DNA of 64,000 nt from an uncultured Prevotella sp. (GCA_900770395.1 CAAGKM010000030.1:434001-498000), one strand, 5' to 3'. Numbered from the stretch's first letter, positions 33,729 through 43,629 are shown. Program-made: numbers and translations. Notes: generated by a model from the letters alone, not told the origin.

Positions 33729-35131
33729 CTCATCAGTTCTGCTATACGTTTGCTTATCTCGTTGTTCTCCATCACTCCGCTGAAGCGCTCTGCACCGGCA
33801 CCTACGGCAAACACTGGCACGAAGCCGCTGGTGTGGCCTCCTGTGGTCCAGCCCACCACAGCCTTGCGGTTGAGTATCCTGATGGCTGTGGCTGCCATGA
33901 GATTGTCAACATAATATTCGCTCTTCACTCCCTTCGCCTTGCCCTGCATTGTCCTGTCGTAGGCATCCTTCATCTCAGCCTCGTCTTTCTCGTCCATCCT
34001 CACGCTGGTCCACAGTCCCGTATATTCAGCCACCATCTGCCTCATCACGTCAAAGGTGAAGGCGTCCCTGTTCTCCTCTAACTTTGCCAGCAGCTTTTTG
34101 GTGAGTGTGTTCTGCGAGCACTTCTGGTTTCCGAGCACATCAAGATGAAGGTCATAATTGCCGTCACGCCCGAGGGTCACTCCTCCGGTCTCGTGGTCGG
34201 CGGATACTACAATCAGGGTCTCATCGGGGTGCTGTTTGTAGAAACGGTATGCCACTGCGATGGCATTGTCGAAGTCGACGGTCTCGTGGATGGCTGTCGC
34301 AGCGTCGTTGGAGTGGCAGGCATAGTCAATCTGTCCGCCCTCCACCATTAGGAAGAATCCCTTTTCTTTACCTTTATTATATAGGAAGTCAACGGCAGCC
34401 TCGGTAATCTGCGGCAGTTGCAGGTCGGTGGCGTTGCGGTCGAGGGCGCAGGGCAGCTGGGTGCGGAACAGTTCTTCCCTGTCGTCGGTCTGGGTGAGCA
34501 GCACCTTCTGCTGCTTCCTGCCCTTCTCGAGATACTCATCATAGCCCTTGAGCGTGGTGTAGCCTGCTTTTGTCAGCATGTCGGCGATGGCGGGCTGCCT
34601 GCCGTCCTTGCCCTTTGGCTGGCGGAACCATGCTCCGCCGAAGAAGTCGAAACCGGATGCGGCAAGCTGCTTGCCTATCTCATAGTACATGCCACGCTCA
34701 GGCACGTGGGCGTAGAACACTGCCGGAGTGGCGTGGTCGATGCTCACGCTTGTGGTCACTCCCACAGCCATGCCGCGCTGCTTTGCCAGCTCGGCGATGG
34801 TCACGATGGGGCTCGCCTTAGCAGAGTCCATGGCTATCGTTCCGTTTGTTGTCTTCTCGCCGGTGCTCAGCGCCGTTCCTCCCGCAGCGCTGTCGGTGGT
34901 GCCGTGACTCTTGGAATAAGTATAGGAGTAACCCGTCACGGGGAATTGTGTCATGCACAGCGGCACACGGCAATTACTGCCGTTCATCGCCGCTCTGTAA
35001 CGCTCGGTAAGGTTGATTTGGTTCACCCCCATGCCGTCGCCAATCATAAGAAACACATACTTCGCCCTCTGTGCCGCCGACGCCATGGTCATGCACAGGC
35101 ACAGAAATAAGATATAAATTCTTGTCATCAT
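33725..35131 (-). CDS. Alkaline phosphatase (PhoA family), secreted
   Basis: 468 residues with a signal peptide (TMASA, residue 19). Zinc/magnesium and catalytic motifs are in order: LMIGDGMG (Asp32), TTDSAAGGTALSTG with the nucleophile Ser81, MVEGGQIDYACHSND and VVSADHETGGVTLG. A periplasmic phosphomonoesterase that releases phosphate. A minus-strand TAATTTTG box at 35157-35164 lies 26 bp upstream. I see no obvious Pho-box; coupling with a U32-type gene is not explained by function. Confidence 0.93.
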   Translation of the reverse strand: MMTRIYILFLCLCMTMASAAQRAKYVFLMIGDGMGVNQINLTERYRAAMNGSNCRVPLCMTQFPVTGYSYTYSKSHGTTDSAAGGTALSTGEKTTNGTIAMDSAKASPIVTIAELAKQRGMAVGVTTSVSIDHATPAVFYAHVPERGMYYEIGKQLAASGFDFFGGAWFRQPKGKDGRQPAIADMLTKAGYTTLKGYDEYLEKGRKQQKVLLTQTDDREELFRTQLPCALDRNATDLQLPQITEAAVDFLYNKGKEKGFFLMVEGGQIDYACHSNDAATAIHETVDFDNAIAVAYRFYKQHPDETLIVVSADHETGGVTLGRDGNYDLHLDVLGNQKCSQNTLTKKLLAKLEENRDAFTFDVMRQMVAEYTGLWTSVRMDEKDEAEMKDAYDRTMQGKAKGVKSEYYVDNLMAATAIRILNRKAVVGWTTGGHTSGFVPVFAVGAGAERFSGVMENNEISKRIAELMR

Positions 35132-35156
35132 ACTGTATATCCCTTGATTTGAAGCG

Positions 35157-35164
35157 CAAAATTA
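35157..35164 (-). promoter_or_regulatory. Promoter -7 box for alkaline phosphatase operon
   Basis: TAATTTTG on the minus strand, fits TAnnTTTG, 26 bp before the start codon. Confidence 0.6.
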
Positions 35165-35260
35165 ACACTTTTTTTGCAGAAGGCAATGCCTGCCACTCCC
35201 TTTTTAATGTTTTTTATTGATTAATAATGGCGAAACCGCACGTTTGCCCGATATTTTTAT

Positions 35261-35268
35261 TAACTTTG
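35261..35268 (+). promoter_or_regulatory. Promoter -7 box for HU-like gene
   Basis: TAACTTTG. Transcription from here would begin about 35275 and include the three palindromic repeats in a leader of about 150 nt. Confidence 0.6.
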
Positions 35269-35308
35269 CACCCGAGGGAAGGAGACGGACTGCCTGGAGT
35301 GATTACCG

Positions 35309-35372
35309 TACCCTATATATAGGTGGCAATCGTACCCTATATATAGGTGACAGTCATACCCTATATATAGGT
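35309..35372 (+). repeat. Three 24-bp tandem units each with palindrome CCTATATATAGG
   Basis: TACCCTATATATAGGT occurs at 35309-35324, 35333-35348 and 35357-35372, with a period of exactly 24 bp; the 8-bp spacers vary. Each contains the perfect palindrome CCTATATATAGG. They lie between the promoter box and the start of the HU-like gene, so they may be operators for the encoded protein or hairpins in the leader. Confidence 0.85.
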
Positions 35373-35428
35373 TACAACGACACTCCACCCACATCAATTG
35401 CGATGACATGACCTAAACGATAACAGAT

Positions 35429-35848
35429 ATGATAGAACTTGAGATTAAAAGCAAGCGGCTGGCGCAGGGAAAGCGTAAGGGTAATATAGTTTACTTCGCC
35501 ATGCCGAAGACACAGGTGCGCATGACCTACAAGGAACTTGTAGACCGCATAGTGCGCGAGACATCGCTCACGGCGGGCGACGTGAGCAACGCAATAATAA
35601 GCATAGCGAACGTGGTGTGCGATGTGATTGAGCTGGGCGGAAGCGTAGACCTTGCTGACCTCGGGCTGATTAGGGCAACCGTAAACACTAAAATGATGGA
35701 CTCGCCCGGGGAAGTGACGGTGAAAGATGCCCTGCTCACGCCCAAGATTTCGTATACGCCCAAAAAGCGCATGCGCGAGTCACTGAAAAAAATAGAGGTG
35801 AGAATCGTCCGTGATGAAGCCGCGGCTAAGCCAAGCCCTGCGCCTTGA
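35429..35848 (+). CDS. HU-like DNA-binding protein (Bacteroidales type)
   Basis: 139 residues. It has the HU/IHF fold with an N-terminal extension usual in Bacteroidales: LAQGKRKGNIVYFAMPKTQV, then YKELVDRIVRETSLTAGDVS, NAIISIANVVCDVIELGGSV and LGLIRATVNTKM. The C-terminal tail (RIVRDEAAAKPSPAP) is Lys/Pro-rich. It should bind DNA as a dimer. The three palindromes in its leader are natural candidates for self-regulation. The last 23 bp overlap the convergent DUF3109 gene. Confidence 0.85.
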   Translation: MIELEIKSKRLAQGKRKGNIVYFAMPKTQVRMTYKELVDRIVRETSLTAGDVSNAIISIANVVCDVIELGGSVDLADLGLIRATVNTKMMDSPGEVTVKDALLTPKISYTPKKRMRESLKKIEVRIVRDEAAAKPSPAP

Positions 35849-36422
35849 GCTCCTCCACTGCCGTTTCGAGAGCTGCATACCAGTCCTCACCGAAGCGCCG
35901 CGTAAGCGGTCCCTTCAGGAACTTATATACAGGAAGGTCAAGCTCCTGCCCTTTCTTTCGGGCATCGGCGCATACAGCCCAGCGGTGATAGTGCAGAGCT
36001 ATGTCGCCCGAGCGCAGCGTTTTCTCCCTTATGGGATAGAGCGCGCAGCTTATGGGCTTGCAGAACCTCGCCTTGCCGCTGCGGTAAGCCTTCTCAAGAG
36101 CACACAGGCAGCAGCCGTTCTCATAGCAGGTGAACACGCAGTCCTTGCCGCCCACGATGCTGGTCACAAGCTCGCCGTCGACATCGGTGTAAGCCACGCC
36201 CTGCCTGTCGACGACCGCCTGCGCCGAGGCGCTCAGACCGCTCCACACCACGTCGAGCGAATCCTCAATCGCACTTATCTCATCCAAGGTCACAGGGGCA
36301 CCGGCATCGCCCTCTACACAGCAAATGCCCTTGCAGGCATCAAGGTCGCAGCAAAAGCGCTCGGTGATGATGTCGAGCGGTATCAGTACATTGTCTATTT
36401 GTATTATCGGCAGGTGTTGCAT
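35826..36422 (-). CDS. DUF3109 family cysteine-rich protein
   Basis: 198 residues, standard for DUF3109. Conserved Cys clusters include CCDLDACKGICCVEGDAGAP near residues 24-43, CVFTCYENGCCLCALE near 95-110 and FCKPISCALYPI near 120. These probably bind an Fe-S cluster or zinc; the family resembles YkgJ-type proteins, and the function is not known. A minus-strand TACTTTTG promoter box is at 36495-36502. Confidence 0.9.
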   Translation of the reverse strand: MQHLPIIQIDNVLIPLDIITERFCCDLDACKGICCVEGDAGAPVTLDEISAIEDSLDVVWSGLSASAQAVVDRQGVAYTDVDGELVTSIVGGKDCVFTCYENGCCLCALEKAYRSGKARFCKPISCALYPIREKTLRSGDIALHYHRWAVCADARKKGQELDLPVYKFLKGPLTRRFGEDWYAALETAVEELKAQGLA

Positions 36423-36494
36423 TTCTATAACTTTTTATTCATATTTCGGGAGGTATCCTTCCACCAGACACCATCCTGTTGACGTTTTCGGGTG

Positions 36495-36562
36495 CAAAAG
36501 TAACGTTTTTTTTCTTTTCCACCAAATTTTTTTGGCATCATGATATTTTTTTCGTACTTTTG
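36495..36562. promoter_or_regulatory. Divergent promoters DUF3109 / ECF sigma
   Basis: CAAAAGTA at 36495-36502 is TACTTTTG on the minus strand. TACTTTTG at 36555-36562 on the plus strand is 45 bp before the sigma factor start. Confidence 0.6.
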
Positions 36563-36607
36563 CAACATTAATTTACCTGTACACAAACATACAGTAATCA
36601 AAACGGA

Positions 36608-37129
36608 ATGTCAAACAGCATGCAGAAAGAACATCGGCTTATGGAGCGTATGGAACAGCTATACAAACAGTTTCATACGCGGCTTTATCTGTATGCGCTG
36701 ACAATCCTCGACAATGAAGACGATGCCAAAGACACCGTGAGCGACGTGATGCAGCAAATATGGGAACAATGGCATGCCGACGGCACGGAGACTGGTATTC
36801 CGGGAGCAGCATTCCTTTACACCGCCGTGCGCAACCGCAGCTTGGACAGGCTGCGCCACAGCAAGGTGACGGGACGATATGCCGAGGCAATGCGTGCCAC
36901 CGAAGCGTTTGACGATGACGGGCAGGCTGAGGAATACGAGACACGGGTGGAGCGAATCAGGCATGCTATAAGCCAGCTGCCCGAACCGGGACAGACGGTG
37001 CTGCGCCACACCTACTTCAAGAAACTCACCTACAAACAGACCGCTGAAATATTGGGAATGAGCGAAAACATGGTGCACAAGCACATGATACGCATGTTCA
37101 GGCTATTAAGGGAAATAATGGCAAGATAA
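36608..37129 (+). CDS. ECF RNA polymerase sigma factor (Bacteroidetes FecI-like)
   Basis: 173 residues. Region 2 is around residues 20-85 (YKQFHTRLYLYALTIL, NEDDAKDTVSDVMQQIWEQW) and region 4 around 120-170 (ISQLPEPGQTVLRHTYFKKL and TYKQTAEILGMSENMVHKHM). It would direct RNA polymerase to the SusC/SusD promoter after release by FecR. It is the first gene of the uptake locus and is followed by the anti-sigma gene after 104 bp. Confidence 0.93.
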   Translation: MSNSMQKEHRLMERMEQLYKQFHTRLYLYALTILDNEDDAKDTVSDVMQQIWEQWHADGTETGIPGAAFLYTAVRNRSLDRLRHSKVTGRYAEAMRATEAFDDDGQAEEYETRVERIRHAISQLPEPGQTVLRHTYFKKLTYKQTAEILGMSENMVHKHMIRMFRLLREIMAR

Positions 37130-37233
37130 CGGCACAGGCAACATGCCATGCACGTATAAACAAAGTTAAAAAAGATTATAGGTAGCGCACAAAAAGCGCT
37201 ATTCGGACGTAATAAAGAAAAAATAAACGACTA

Positions 37234-38334
37234 ATGGAATCAACCAACCATACCACCAAGCCACAACTGCCATACGATGATGAGCAGCTTGCCTTTGAAA
37301 TACGCAGAGCATTGCTCGATGAGACTGCCGCCCCCGATGCCGGCGAGGCATTTGCGGAATTCAAGCGCCGCAACAGCCACATGAGCCGCAGGCTCAGACT
37401 TGCCGTAAGCCTGACAGCAGCCATAGCGGCTGCATGCATCGCCACATTAATAATAATAAGGAGCACGACATCCGGCGCCCCCTCTGCCGCAACTTCAGCA
37501 GTAAAGGCACTGGCAGCGGCGGGCACAATAGTATATGAGGCACAGCCTGCCACAGACAGCCGGATAACCATGAACACCGGCAACGGTGAGGAAATAAAAG
37601 TGGGCAGCAGCGAGGCACGCGAAGCAGGAATAGACGTAAACAGCGAAGGAGAGATAATAATCACAGACCATACGCCGGCAAGCGAAAGCCACGAAATTGA
37701 GACACTGACCCTGACCATCCCGCAGGGGAAACTGGCAAAGCTTATGCTCGACGACGGCACCACCGTGTGGCTCAGCGCCTACAGCAGGCTGATATTTCCC
37801 CAGCATTTCGCCCCCGCCATGCCGCGCGAGGTAATACTCTACGGCGAGGCATACTTCAAGGTGGCACACGATGAGGCACGCCCGTTCACGGTAAAGGCAG
37901 GAAGCATCAGCACACACGTATTGGGCACGCAATTCACCATACGCAACTTTGACGGCGAGCAGCCACAGGTGACACTGATAGAGGGCAAGGTGGAGGTAAG
38001 TGCCGGCAGCGACCGCAACATCACCCTCAGTCCCGACCAGACAGCATGGCTTGACGGCAACGGCACACTCAACAGGGAAGCCGCCGACATGGACGTGGCT
38101 ACAAGCTGGATGAGCGGGAACTTCTATTACGACGGTCAGACGCTGAAACACATAATGACAGACATCGGGCGATGGTACAACATGAGTGTAGTGTTTGAGA
38201 ACAGTGCCCTCATTGGCACACAGCTGCATTTCAATGCCTGCAGAAACTGGAGCATAAAGCAGGTACTGGAGCAGCTGCAGCTAATTTGCACGGCGAAATT
38301 CGTCATAAAAGACAATGTTTTAATTGTAAAGTGA
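37234..38334 (+). CDS. FecR-type anti-sigma factor
   Basis: 366 residues. The N-terminal 50 residues are cytosolic (sigma contact), one membrane helix is RLAVSLTAAIAAACIATLII (about 54-73), and the periplasmic part has the FecR domain (TLTIPQGKLAKLMLDDGTTV, LSAYSRLIFPQHF, REVILYGEAYFKV...FTVKAGSISTHVLGTQF) and a C-terminal DUF4974 domain (FYYDGQTLKHIMTDIGRWYN). It pairs with the ECF sigma upstream and senses the STN domain of the SusC protein downstream. Confidence 0.93.
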   Translation: MESTNHTTKPQLPYDDEQLAFEIRRALLDETAAPDAGEAFAEFKRRNSHMSRRLRLAVSLTAAIAAACIATLIIIRSTTSGAPSAATSAVKALAAAGTIVYEAQPATDSRITMNTGNGEEIKVGSSEAREAGIDVNSEGEIIITDHTPASESHEIETLTLTIPQGKLAKLMLDDGTTVWLSAYSRLIFPQHFAPAMPREVILYGEAYFKVAHDEARPFTVKAGSISTHVLGTQFTIRNFDGEQPQVTLIEGKVEVSAGSDRNITLSPDQTAWLDGNGTLNREAADMDVATSWMSGNFYYDGQTLKHIMTDIGRWYNMSVVFENSALIGTQLHFNACRNWSIKQVLEQLQLICTAKFVIKDNVLIVK

Positions 38335-38459
38335 AAGATAAAACAACGTTTTTCTTTTATTCTGTATTGATTTTAACTTTTATTAAAGGCACAATGTAGA
38401 CACCGAGCACGTTATCACTAAGTAAACGTTGGAAAAAATTAATAAAACTTAGTGATATT

Positions 38460-41400
38460 ATGCAAATATTCAACACACGAAAGCATTTTACCGTGACCGC
38501 CGGCAAACGCTTAGGCGCCTTAGCCGTAATGCTGATTTTGTCATTGGCTGTAATAGCGCAGTCAAAGGGACACATCACTGTGGCGTTCAACAACGAGAAA
38601 GCCACGACAGCACTGCGAAAGGTGGAAAAGCTGTCAGGCAGAAAAATCCAGTACAATTATGACGATGTGAACTTCAAGGTTACACTGTCGCTGAAAAACA
38701 AAACGCCCGAGGATGTAATCAGGGCAATAGTGAAAGGACACCGCCTGAGAGTGCAGTCGAACGGCGAGTTTATTGTGATAATAAGGACCGACAACATCCC
38801 GACAGAGACAACCGACGGCAAAACCGTGCAAGGCATCGTGATAGACATGCACGGCGAGCCTGTCATTGGAGCGGTGGTACGTGACCGAACACACAAGCAG
38901 AACACCGTGACAGACGTTGAGGGAAAATTCGCACTGGAGGCACAGTCTGACCGCATATCGCTCAACGCGTCATACCTCGGCATGAAGGCTGCCACATGGA
39001 ACGGCAACCGCGGCGACTACGCCGTGATTGTGATGGAAGACGCCACCAACACTCTTGAGGACGTGGTGGTGACGGGATACCAGCAGCTTGACAGGCGTAA
39101 CCTCACATCGTCGGTGACATCAAAGGACATGGACGAGCTGAAGATTGCCGGAGTGAGCGACCTGTCGAAAATGCTTGAGGGACAGATTCCCGACCTGATA
39201 AGCACAGCTGCCAGCGGCGAGATCAATGCCACCAACCGCATAAGGATTAGAGGTACAAGTACACTTATCGGCAACCGTGAGCCGCTGTGGGTTCTCGACG
39301 GGATAATCCTGACCGACCCCATCAGCCTTACGAGCGACGTGCTCAACGACCCCGACTACGTGAACCGCATAGGTAACGCCATAGCAGGAATAAACCCTCA
39401 GGACATAAAGCGTATAGACGTGCTGAAGGATGCTGCCGCAACGGCACTCTACGGCACGCGTGCCGCCAACGGCGTGATTGTAATCACCACCAAGAGCGGC
39501 CGCGAGGGAAAGCCCATCATCTCATACGACACACAGCTCACACTGCGCAAGCGCCCTTACTACACCGACGGCAAGATAAACCTTATGAACTCGGCTGAGC
39601 GCATACAGTTTTCAAAATATCTTGCCGACCAGCACTACAAATATCCCAGCAGCATGGCATGGGTGGGATATGAATATGCCCTGTCGCAGTACTACGCAGG
39701 CAAGCTCACCGAACAGGAGTTCAAGCAGGAGGTGAGAAACATGGAGCTCCGCAACACCGACTGGTTTGATGTGCTGTGCCACAACTCGTTCTCCCACGAC
39801 CATTCGGTAAGCATATCAGGAGGCTCGGAGCGTGTGAGGTATTACACCTCTGTAGGATACACCGACCAGGACGATGTCATCGACAACACCACAAACCGTC
39901 GCTACACCACCATGGCAAAGATTGACATGACGCTGAGCAGCAAGTTTCAGCTGCAGGTAAACCTCAACGGATATCTCAACAACCGCGAATATACCGCAGG
40001 AGAAGTGAACCCAATCGACTATGCCTACAACACAAGCCGCACGATAGCCGCCTACAATCCCGACGGCAGCCTACACTACTACCAGCGGCCTGCAACCACC
40101 AGCTACAGCTACGGCTACAACATCTTGGGCGAGATGGAAAACAGCGGCACCACCCAGCAGACCAGTTCGGTGACCGCTACCGCCAACCTGCGCTACCAGC
40201 CCACGAACAACCTGTTCTTCAACGCCATCTTCTCGGCAAACGTGAACAACGGAAGCATCGAGACCTATTACGGAGAAAACACATTCCACTCAAAACTGCT
40301 GCGAAGGGCTGGTTCCGACGGAACAGTATCCAGCGACAGCTACATGCCATACGGCGGTGAATACACAAGCCAAAAAAACAAAAACGTGGGATGGACGGCA
40401 CGACTGCAGGGAAACTACAACAAATACATAGGATGGAAACACAACATCAACGTGGCGCTGGGATTCGAGGCTTCGTCGGCACACGTCACCGGCGACAGCT
40501 ACACACAGCGCGGATACTACAAGGACCGCGGACGCTCGTTTGCAGTTAATATTCCCGAATCGTTCACAAACTACTGGTCGTGGATGAGATCCAATGTGCC
40601 GAAAATCACCGACTCAAAGACCAATATGGTGAGTGCATACGCCACATTGTCCTATTCCTACGGAGGGCTGTTCACCGTGAATGCCAACGGCCGCTTCGAC
40701 GGCAGCAACCAGTTTGGCAGCCGCAGCAACGAGAAACTGCTGCCCATCTGGAGCGTATCGGGAAATGCCAACCTGCGCGACATCACGAAGATAAAGGCAA
40801 AATGGCTCGACGACCTGCGCCTGAAGGCATCCTACGGCGAGCAGGGCAACATGCTCGACAACCAGACATCGGAGCTCATAATAAAAAAGGGCGGAATGAA
40901 CTCGTTCTATAACGAAATGGAATCTACCGTGGCATATTTTGCCAACCCTGACCTGAAATGGGAAAAGACACGCTCAATAAACACGGGCTTGGAGGCAAGC
41001 CTGTTTGACAGCCGCCTGCAGCTTGAGGTGGAATACTACAACAAGCACACCACCGATGCCTTTATGAGCAAAACCATCAGCGACGTAAACGGATATACTT
41101 CATACATCATCAACTCGGGAACAATCACCAACAGCGGCTTCAACTTCACGCTGACGGCAACCCCGATAAAACTGAAAGACTTCTACTGGATATTCTCAGG
41201 AAACCTGTCGAAGATATATAATAAGGTGAAAACCGCTCCGGGTGCCGAGACGTATCAGCGAAATGACTTTCTCACAGGAAACGCCGTTATAGAGGGACAG
41301 CCCGTGGGAACATTCTATTCGTTCAAGTTCTTGGGACTGAGCCCCACAGACGGCGGACCGCTCATTGACGACATGGAGGAGCGTCAGGAGGAAATCAACA

Positions 41401-42011
41401 ACGTGAGCAACTATGAGCTCTACACCCGGGTGCTGACTCCATCAGGCCGCCGCGAGCCGGACATCACGGGCAGCATCAACAACACATTCACATACAAGCA
41501 ATGGCGGCTCAGCTCCTCGCTTGTCTACAACCTGGGAGCAAAGACACGGTTGTTCCGCCTGTTCGACGGCTTCGCAACAACGGGCTCGGCATTTATGGCA
41601 GACCACAACATCAACCGCGACTTTCTCAACCGCTGGCAAAAGCCCGGTGACGAGCTGAATACAAACATACCGGCGGTGATTGGCAATGGCAACAAAGACT
41701 ACTGGTACTATAGCAGCCACTGGAACTCGCGTCTTGCCGACAATGCCTGGGAAATGTATGATTACAGCACGGCGAGAGTGGTAAGCGCCAATTATCTGAA
41801 ACTGTCCAACCTGTCGCTCACCTACGAGTTCAGCCGCAAACAGCTCGACCGCATGAAGCTTGACCGTCTGGCAATCATCCTGAGCGGATATAACCTGCAC
41901 ACATGGTGTGACAAATCACTGCGCGGACAAACCCCTACCCAAGGCGGTTTCACAGAGATACAGCTCTCCGACACCCCAAGCTACACTCTTGGCGTATCAA
42001 TTAATTTCTAA
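38460..42011 (+). CDS. SusC/RagA-family TonB-dependent receptor with STN signalling domain
   Basis: 1183 residues. Signal peptide to about residue 31; STN domain about 35-110 (HITVAFNNEKATTALRKVEK...GHRLRVQSNGEFIVI); carboxypeptidase-D-like domain about 120-200 (VQGIVIDMHGEPVIGAVVRD); TonB box region LEDVVVTGYQ; plug to about 325 (RIDVLKDAAATALYGTRAAN); then the barrel to the C-terminal strand PSYTLGVSINF. It forms the outer-membrane pore under a SusD lid. The STN domain implies signalling to FecR, agreeing with the genes upstream. Confidence 0.95.
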   Translation: MQIFNTRKHFTVTAGKRLGALAVMLILSLAVIAQSKGHITVAFNNEKATTALRKVEKLSGRKIQYNYDDVNFKVTLSLKNKTPEDVIRAIVKGHRLRVQSNGEFIVIIRTDNIPTETTDGKTVQGIVIDMHGEPVIGAVVRDRTHKQNTVTDVEGKFALEAQSDRISLNASYLGMKAATWNGNRGDYAVIVMEDATNTLEDVVVTGYQQLDRRNLTSSVTSKDMDELKIAGVSDLSKMLEGQIPDLISTAASGEINATNRIRIRGTSTLIGNREPLWVLDGIILTDPISLTSDVLNDPDYVNRIGNAIAGINPQDIKRIDVLKDAAATALYGTRAANGVIVITTKSGREGKPIISYDTQLTLRKRPYYTDGKINLMNSAERIQFSKYLADQHYKYPSSMAWVGYEYALSQYYAGKLTEQEFKQEVRNMELRNTDWFDVLCHNSFSHDHSVSISGGSERVRYYTSVGYTDQDDVIDNTTNRRYTTMAKIDMTLSSKFQLQVNLNGYLNNREYTAGEVNPIDYAYNTSRTIAAYNPDGSLHYYQRPATTSYSYGYNILGEMENSGTTQQTSSVTATANLRYQPTNNLFFNAIFSANVNNGSIETYYGENTFHSKLLRRAGSDGTVSSDSYMPYGGEYTSQKNKNVGWTARLQGNYNKYIGWKHNINVALGFEASSAHVTGDSYTQRGYYKDRGRSFAVNIPESFTNYWSWMRSNVPKITDSKTNMVSAYATLSYSYGGLFTVNANGRFDGSNQFGSRSNEKLLPIWSVSGNANLRDITKIKAKWLDDLRLKASYGEQGNMLDNQTSELIIKKGGMNSFYNEMESTVAYFANPDLKWEKTRSINTGLEASLFDSRLQLEVEYYNKHTTDAFMSKTISDVNGYTSYIINSGTITNSGFNFTLTATPIKLKDFYWIFSGNLSKIYNKVKTAPGAETYQRNDFLTGNAVIEGQPVGTFYSFKFLGLSPTDGGPLIDDMEERQEEINNVSNYELYTRVLTPSGRREPDITGSINNTFTYKQWRLSSSLVYNLGAKTRLFRLFDGFATTGSAFMADHNINRDFLNRWQKPGDELNTNIPAVIGNGNKDYWYYSSHWNSRLADNAWEMYDYSTARVVSANYLKLSNLSLTYEFSRKQLDRMKLDRLAIILSGYNLHTWCDKSLRGQTPTQGGFTEIQLSDTPSYTLGVSINF

Positions 42012-42023
42012 AACAAAAGACGT

Positions 42024-43607
42024 ATGAAACTAAGATATATTATACTTGCTGTCTCGGCAATGACCATGAGCAGTTGCGGGGACTTTCTTGAGGAGTCGTC
42101 CCAAGACCATGACTATGTACGCTCATGGAACGACCTTAACGAACTGCTTATAGGCGACTGCTACATGCCGTCGAACAACAGCAACACTTTCGATACCTTC
42201 GCAAATCCGGGAATGTTCCTACATCTTCTTGCCGACGAGCTGCAGGAGGTGACAGAAGGCGCGGGCATTGGCGGCGCCAGTTTCGACCAGCACGAGCCGC
42301 AATACGGATACATAGGCTGGCAACAGCGCTATGGAGTGGACGAGAACTACACAAAGTATTTTCAGGAAAACACTGCATGGACCACAATGTATAAATACAT
42401 CAATGTGGCAAACAACATACTGGAAGCTGCCAAGGAACTGCCCACGGCACAGGATGAGGAGAAAGCAGGAGTTAGCTACGTGAACGGGCAGGCACACTTT
42501 CTGAGAGCATTCTATCTGTTCTGGCTCACAAACACCTACGGTCAGCCCTACAGTCCACAGACAGCAGGCACCGAGCTTGGCGTGCCTGTAAAGACAACAA
42601 AGGAAGTGGAGGACATTATCTTCCAGCGCGCCACCGTGCAGGAGTGCTACGACCAGATTGTCGCCGACCTCCACTCTGCCGAGCAGGAGTTTGAGGCATC
42701 AACGATGATTCCACGCAAGAGCGTATTCCGTGCCGACATCACATCGGTGCAAATGCTTCTCAGCCGCGTGTATCTCTATATGCAAGACTGGGACAAGGCT
42801 GCAGAATATGCCCAAAAAGTAATAACAGCCAAACCCGCACTGCAGGATTTAAACAACACCACCGGCGATTTCGCCACGAAAGACAACCCCGAGACCATAT
42901 TCAGCATGGGCGGCGATGACCTGCCCGCATTTCAGTGCAACTGTGTACAATGCCTGAAAGTGAGCGACGGCTTGTTCAATTCCTATAGCATCAACGATGC
43001 ACGCCGCGACCAGTGGTTTTGGGAATACGGCGCATTCCACGGACTGACAAAACAACCCTTTCCTTACGCACTCTACGGCTCAAAGGATATGACCGACAGA
43101 ACTTCCTACTGGAAATACTGGCAATATCCATCACTACAGCGCGAAATATCATCGCTGTTCTGGCTGCGCACAGGCGAGGCATACCTCATCCTTGCCGAAG
43201 CCGAAGCTTACCGCGGCAACGAGGAGCCGGCACGCACAGCCCTGAACACGCTGCGCCGCGCACGCTTCTATAAGGGCACAGCCGACTGTGACGTAAAGTC
43301 GGAAGGCAGCAGGCTGATAAGCGACATACGCAACGAGCGCCGCATAGAGCTGATGGGCGAAGGACACCGCTGGTTTGACCTGCGCCGCTACCGTGTGTGC
43401 AGCGTGCAGCCGGAGAAGGTGGAGCTTACCCACACTTACACGTGCTACAAGGAACGCGGCTCACAGGAAATAGTGGAAACCCGGCTGTTCGTTCTTGAAA
43501 AAGACGACCCGGCATGGACTTGCCCAATACCACAGGATGTGATAGACTTCAACGTGGGAATGCCTAACAACGGCAACAGGCACAAGGAATATACAGTAGT
43601 AAAATAA
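42024..43607 (+). CDS. SusD/RagB-family surface lipoprotein
   Basis: 527 residues, starting 12 bp after the SusC gene. Lipobox SSC (lipidated Cys near residue 18). Typical SusD features: the N-terminal FLEESSQDHDYVRSWNDL, the TPR-like NGQAHFLRAFYLFWLTNTYG with YSPQT, and the C-terminal RNERRIELMGEGHRWFDLRR. It binds the substrate outside and closes the SusC pore. The pair alone does not show which substrate is taken up. Confidence 0.95.
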   Translation: MKLRYIILAVSAMTMSSCGDFLEESSQDHDYVRSWNDLNELLIGDCYMPSNNSNTFDTFANPGMFLHLLADELQEVTEGAGIGGASFDQHEPQYGYIGWQQRYGVDENYTKYFQENTAWTTMYKYINVANNILEAAKELPTAQDEEKAGVSYVNGQAHFLRAFYLFWLTNTYGQPYSPQTAGTELGVPVKTTKEVEDIIFQRATVQECYDQIVADLHSAEQEFEASTMIPRKSVFRADITSVQMLLSRVYLYMQDWDKAAEYAQKVITAKPALQDLNNTTGDFATKDNPETIFSMGGDDLPAFQCNCVQCLKVSDGLFNSYSINDARRDQWFWEYGAFHGLTKQPFPYALYGSKDMTDRTSYWKYWQYPSLQREISSLFWLRTGEAYLILAEAEAYRGNEEPARTALNTLRRARFYKGTADCDVKSEGSRLISDIRNERRIELMGEGHRWFDLRRYRVCSVQPEKVELTHTYTCYKERGSQEIVETRLFVLEKDDPAWTCPIPQDVIDFNVGMPNNGNRHKEYTVVK

Positions 43608-43629
43608 TCAAGGGAAAAAGACAAACAGC

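Noticed and set aside
35309..35372. Possible short CRISPR array
   Set aside because: The spacers are only 8 bp and no cas genes are present; the repeat core is a simple palindrome.
35217..35411. Open frame with a repeated TLYIG peptide over the 24-bp repeats
   Set aside because: It arises because the repeat period is divisible by three; it has no homology-like features and overlaps the promoter box and leader of the HU-like gene.
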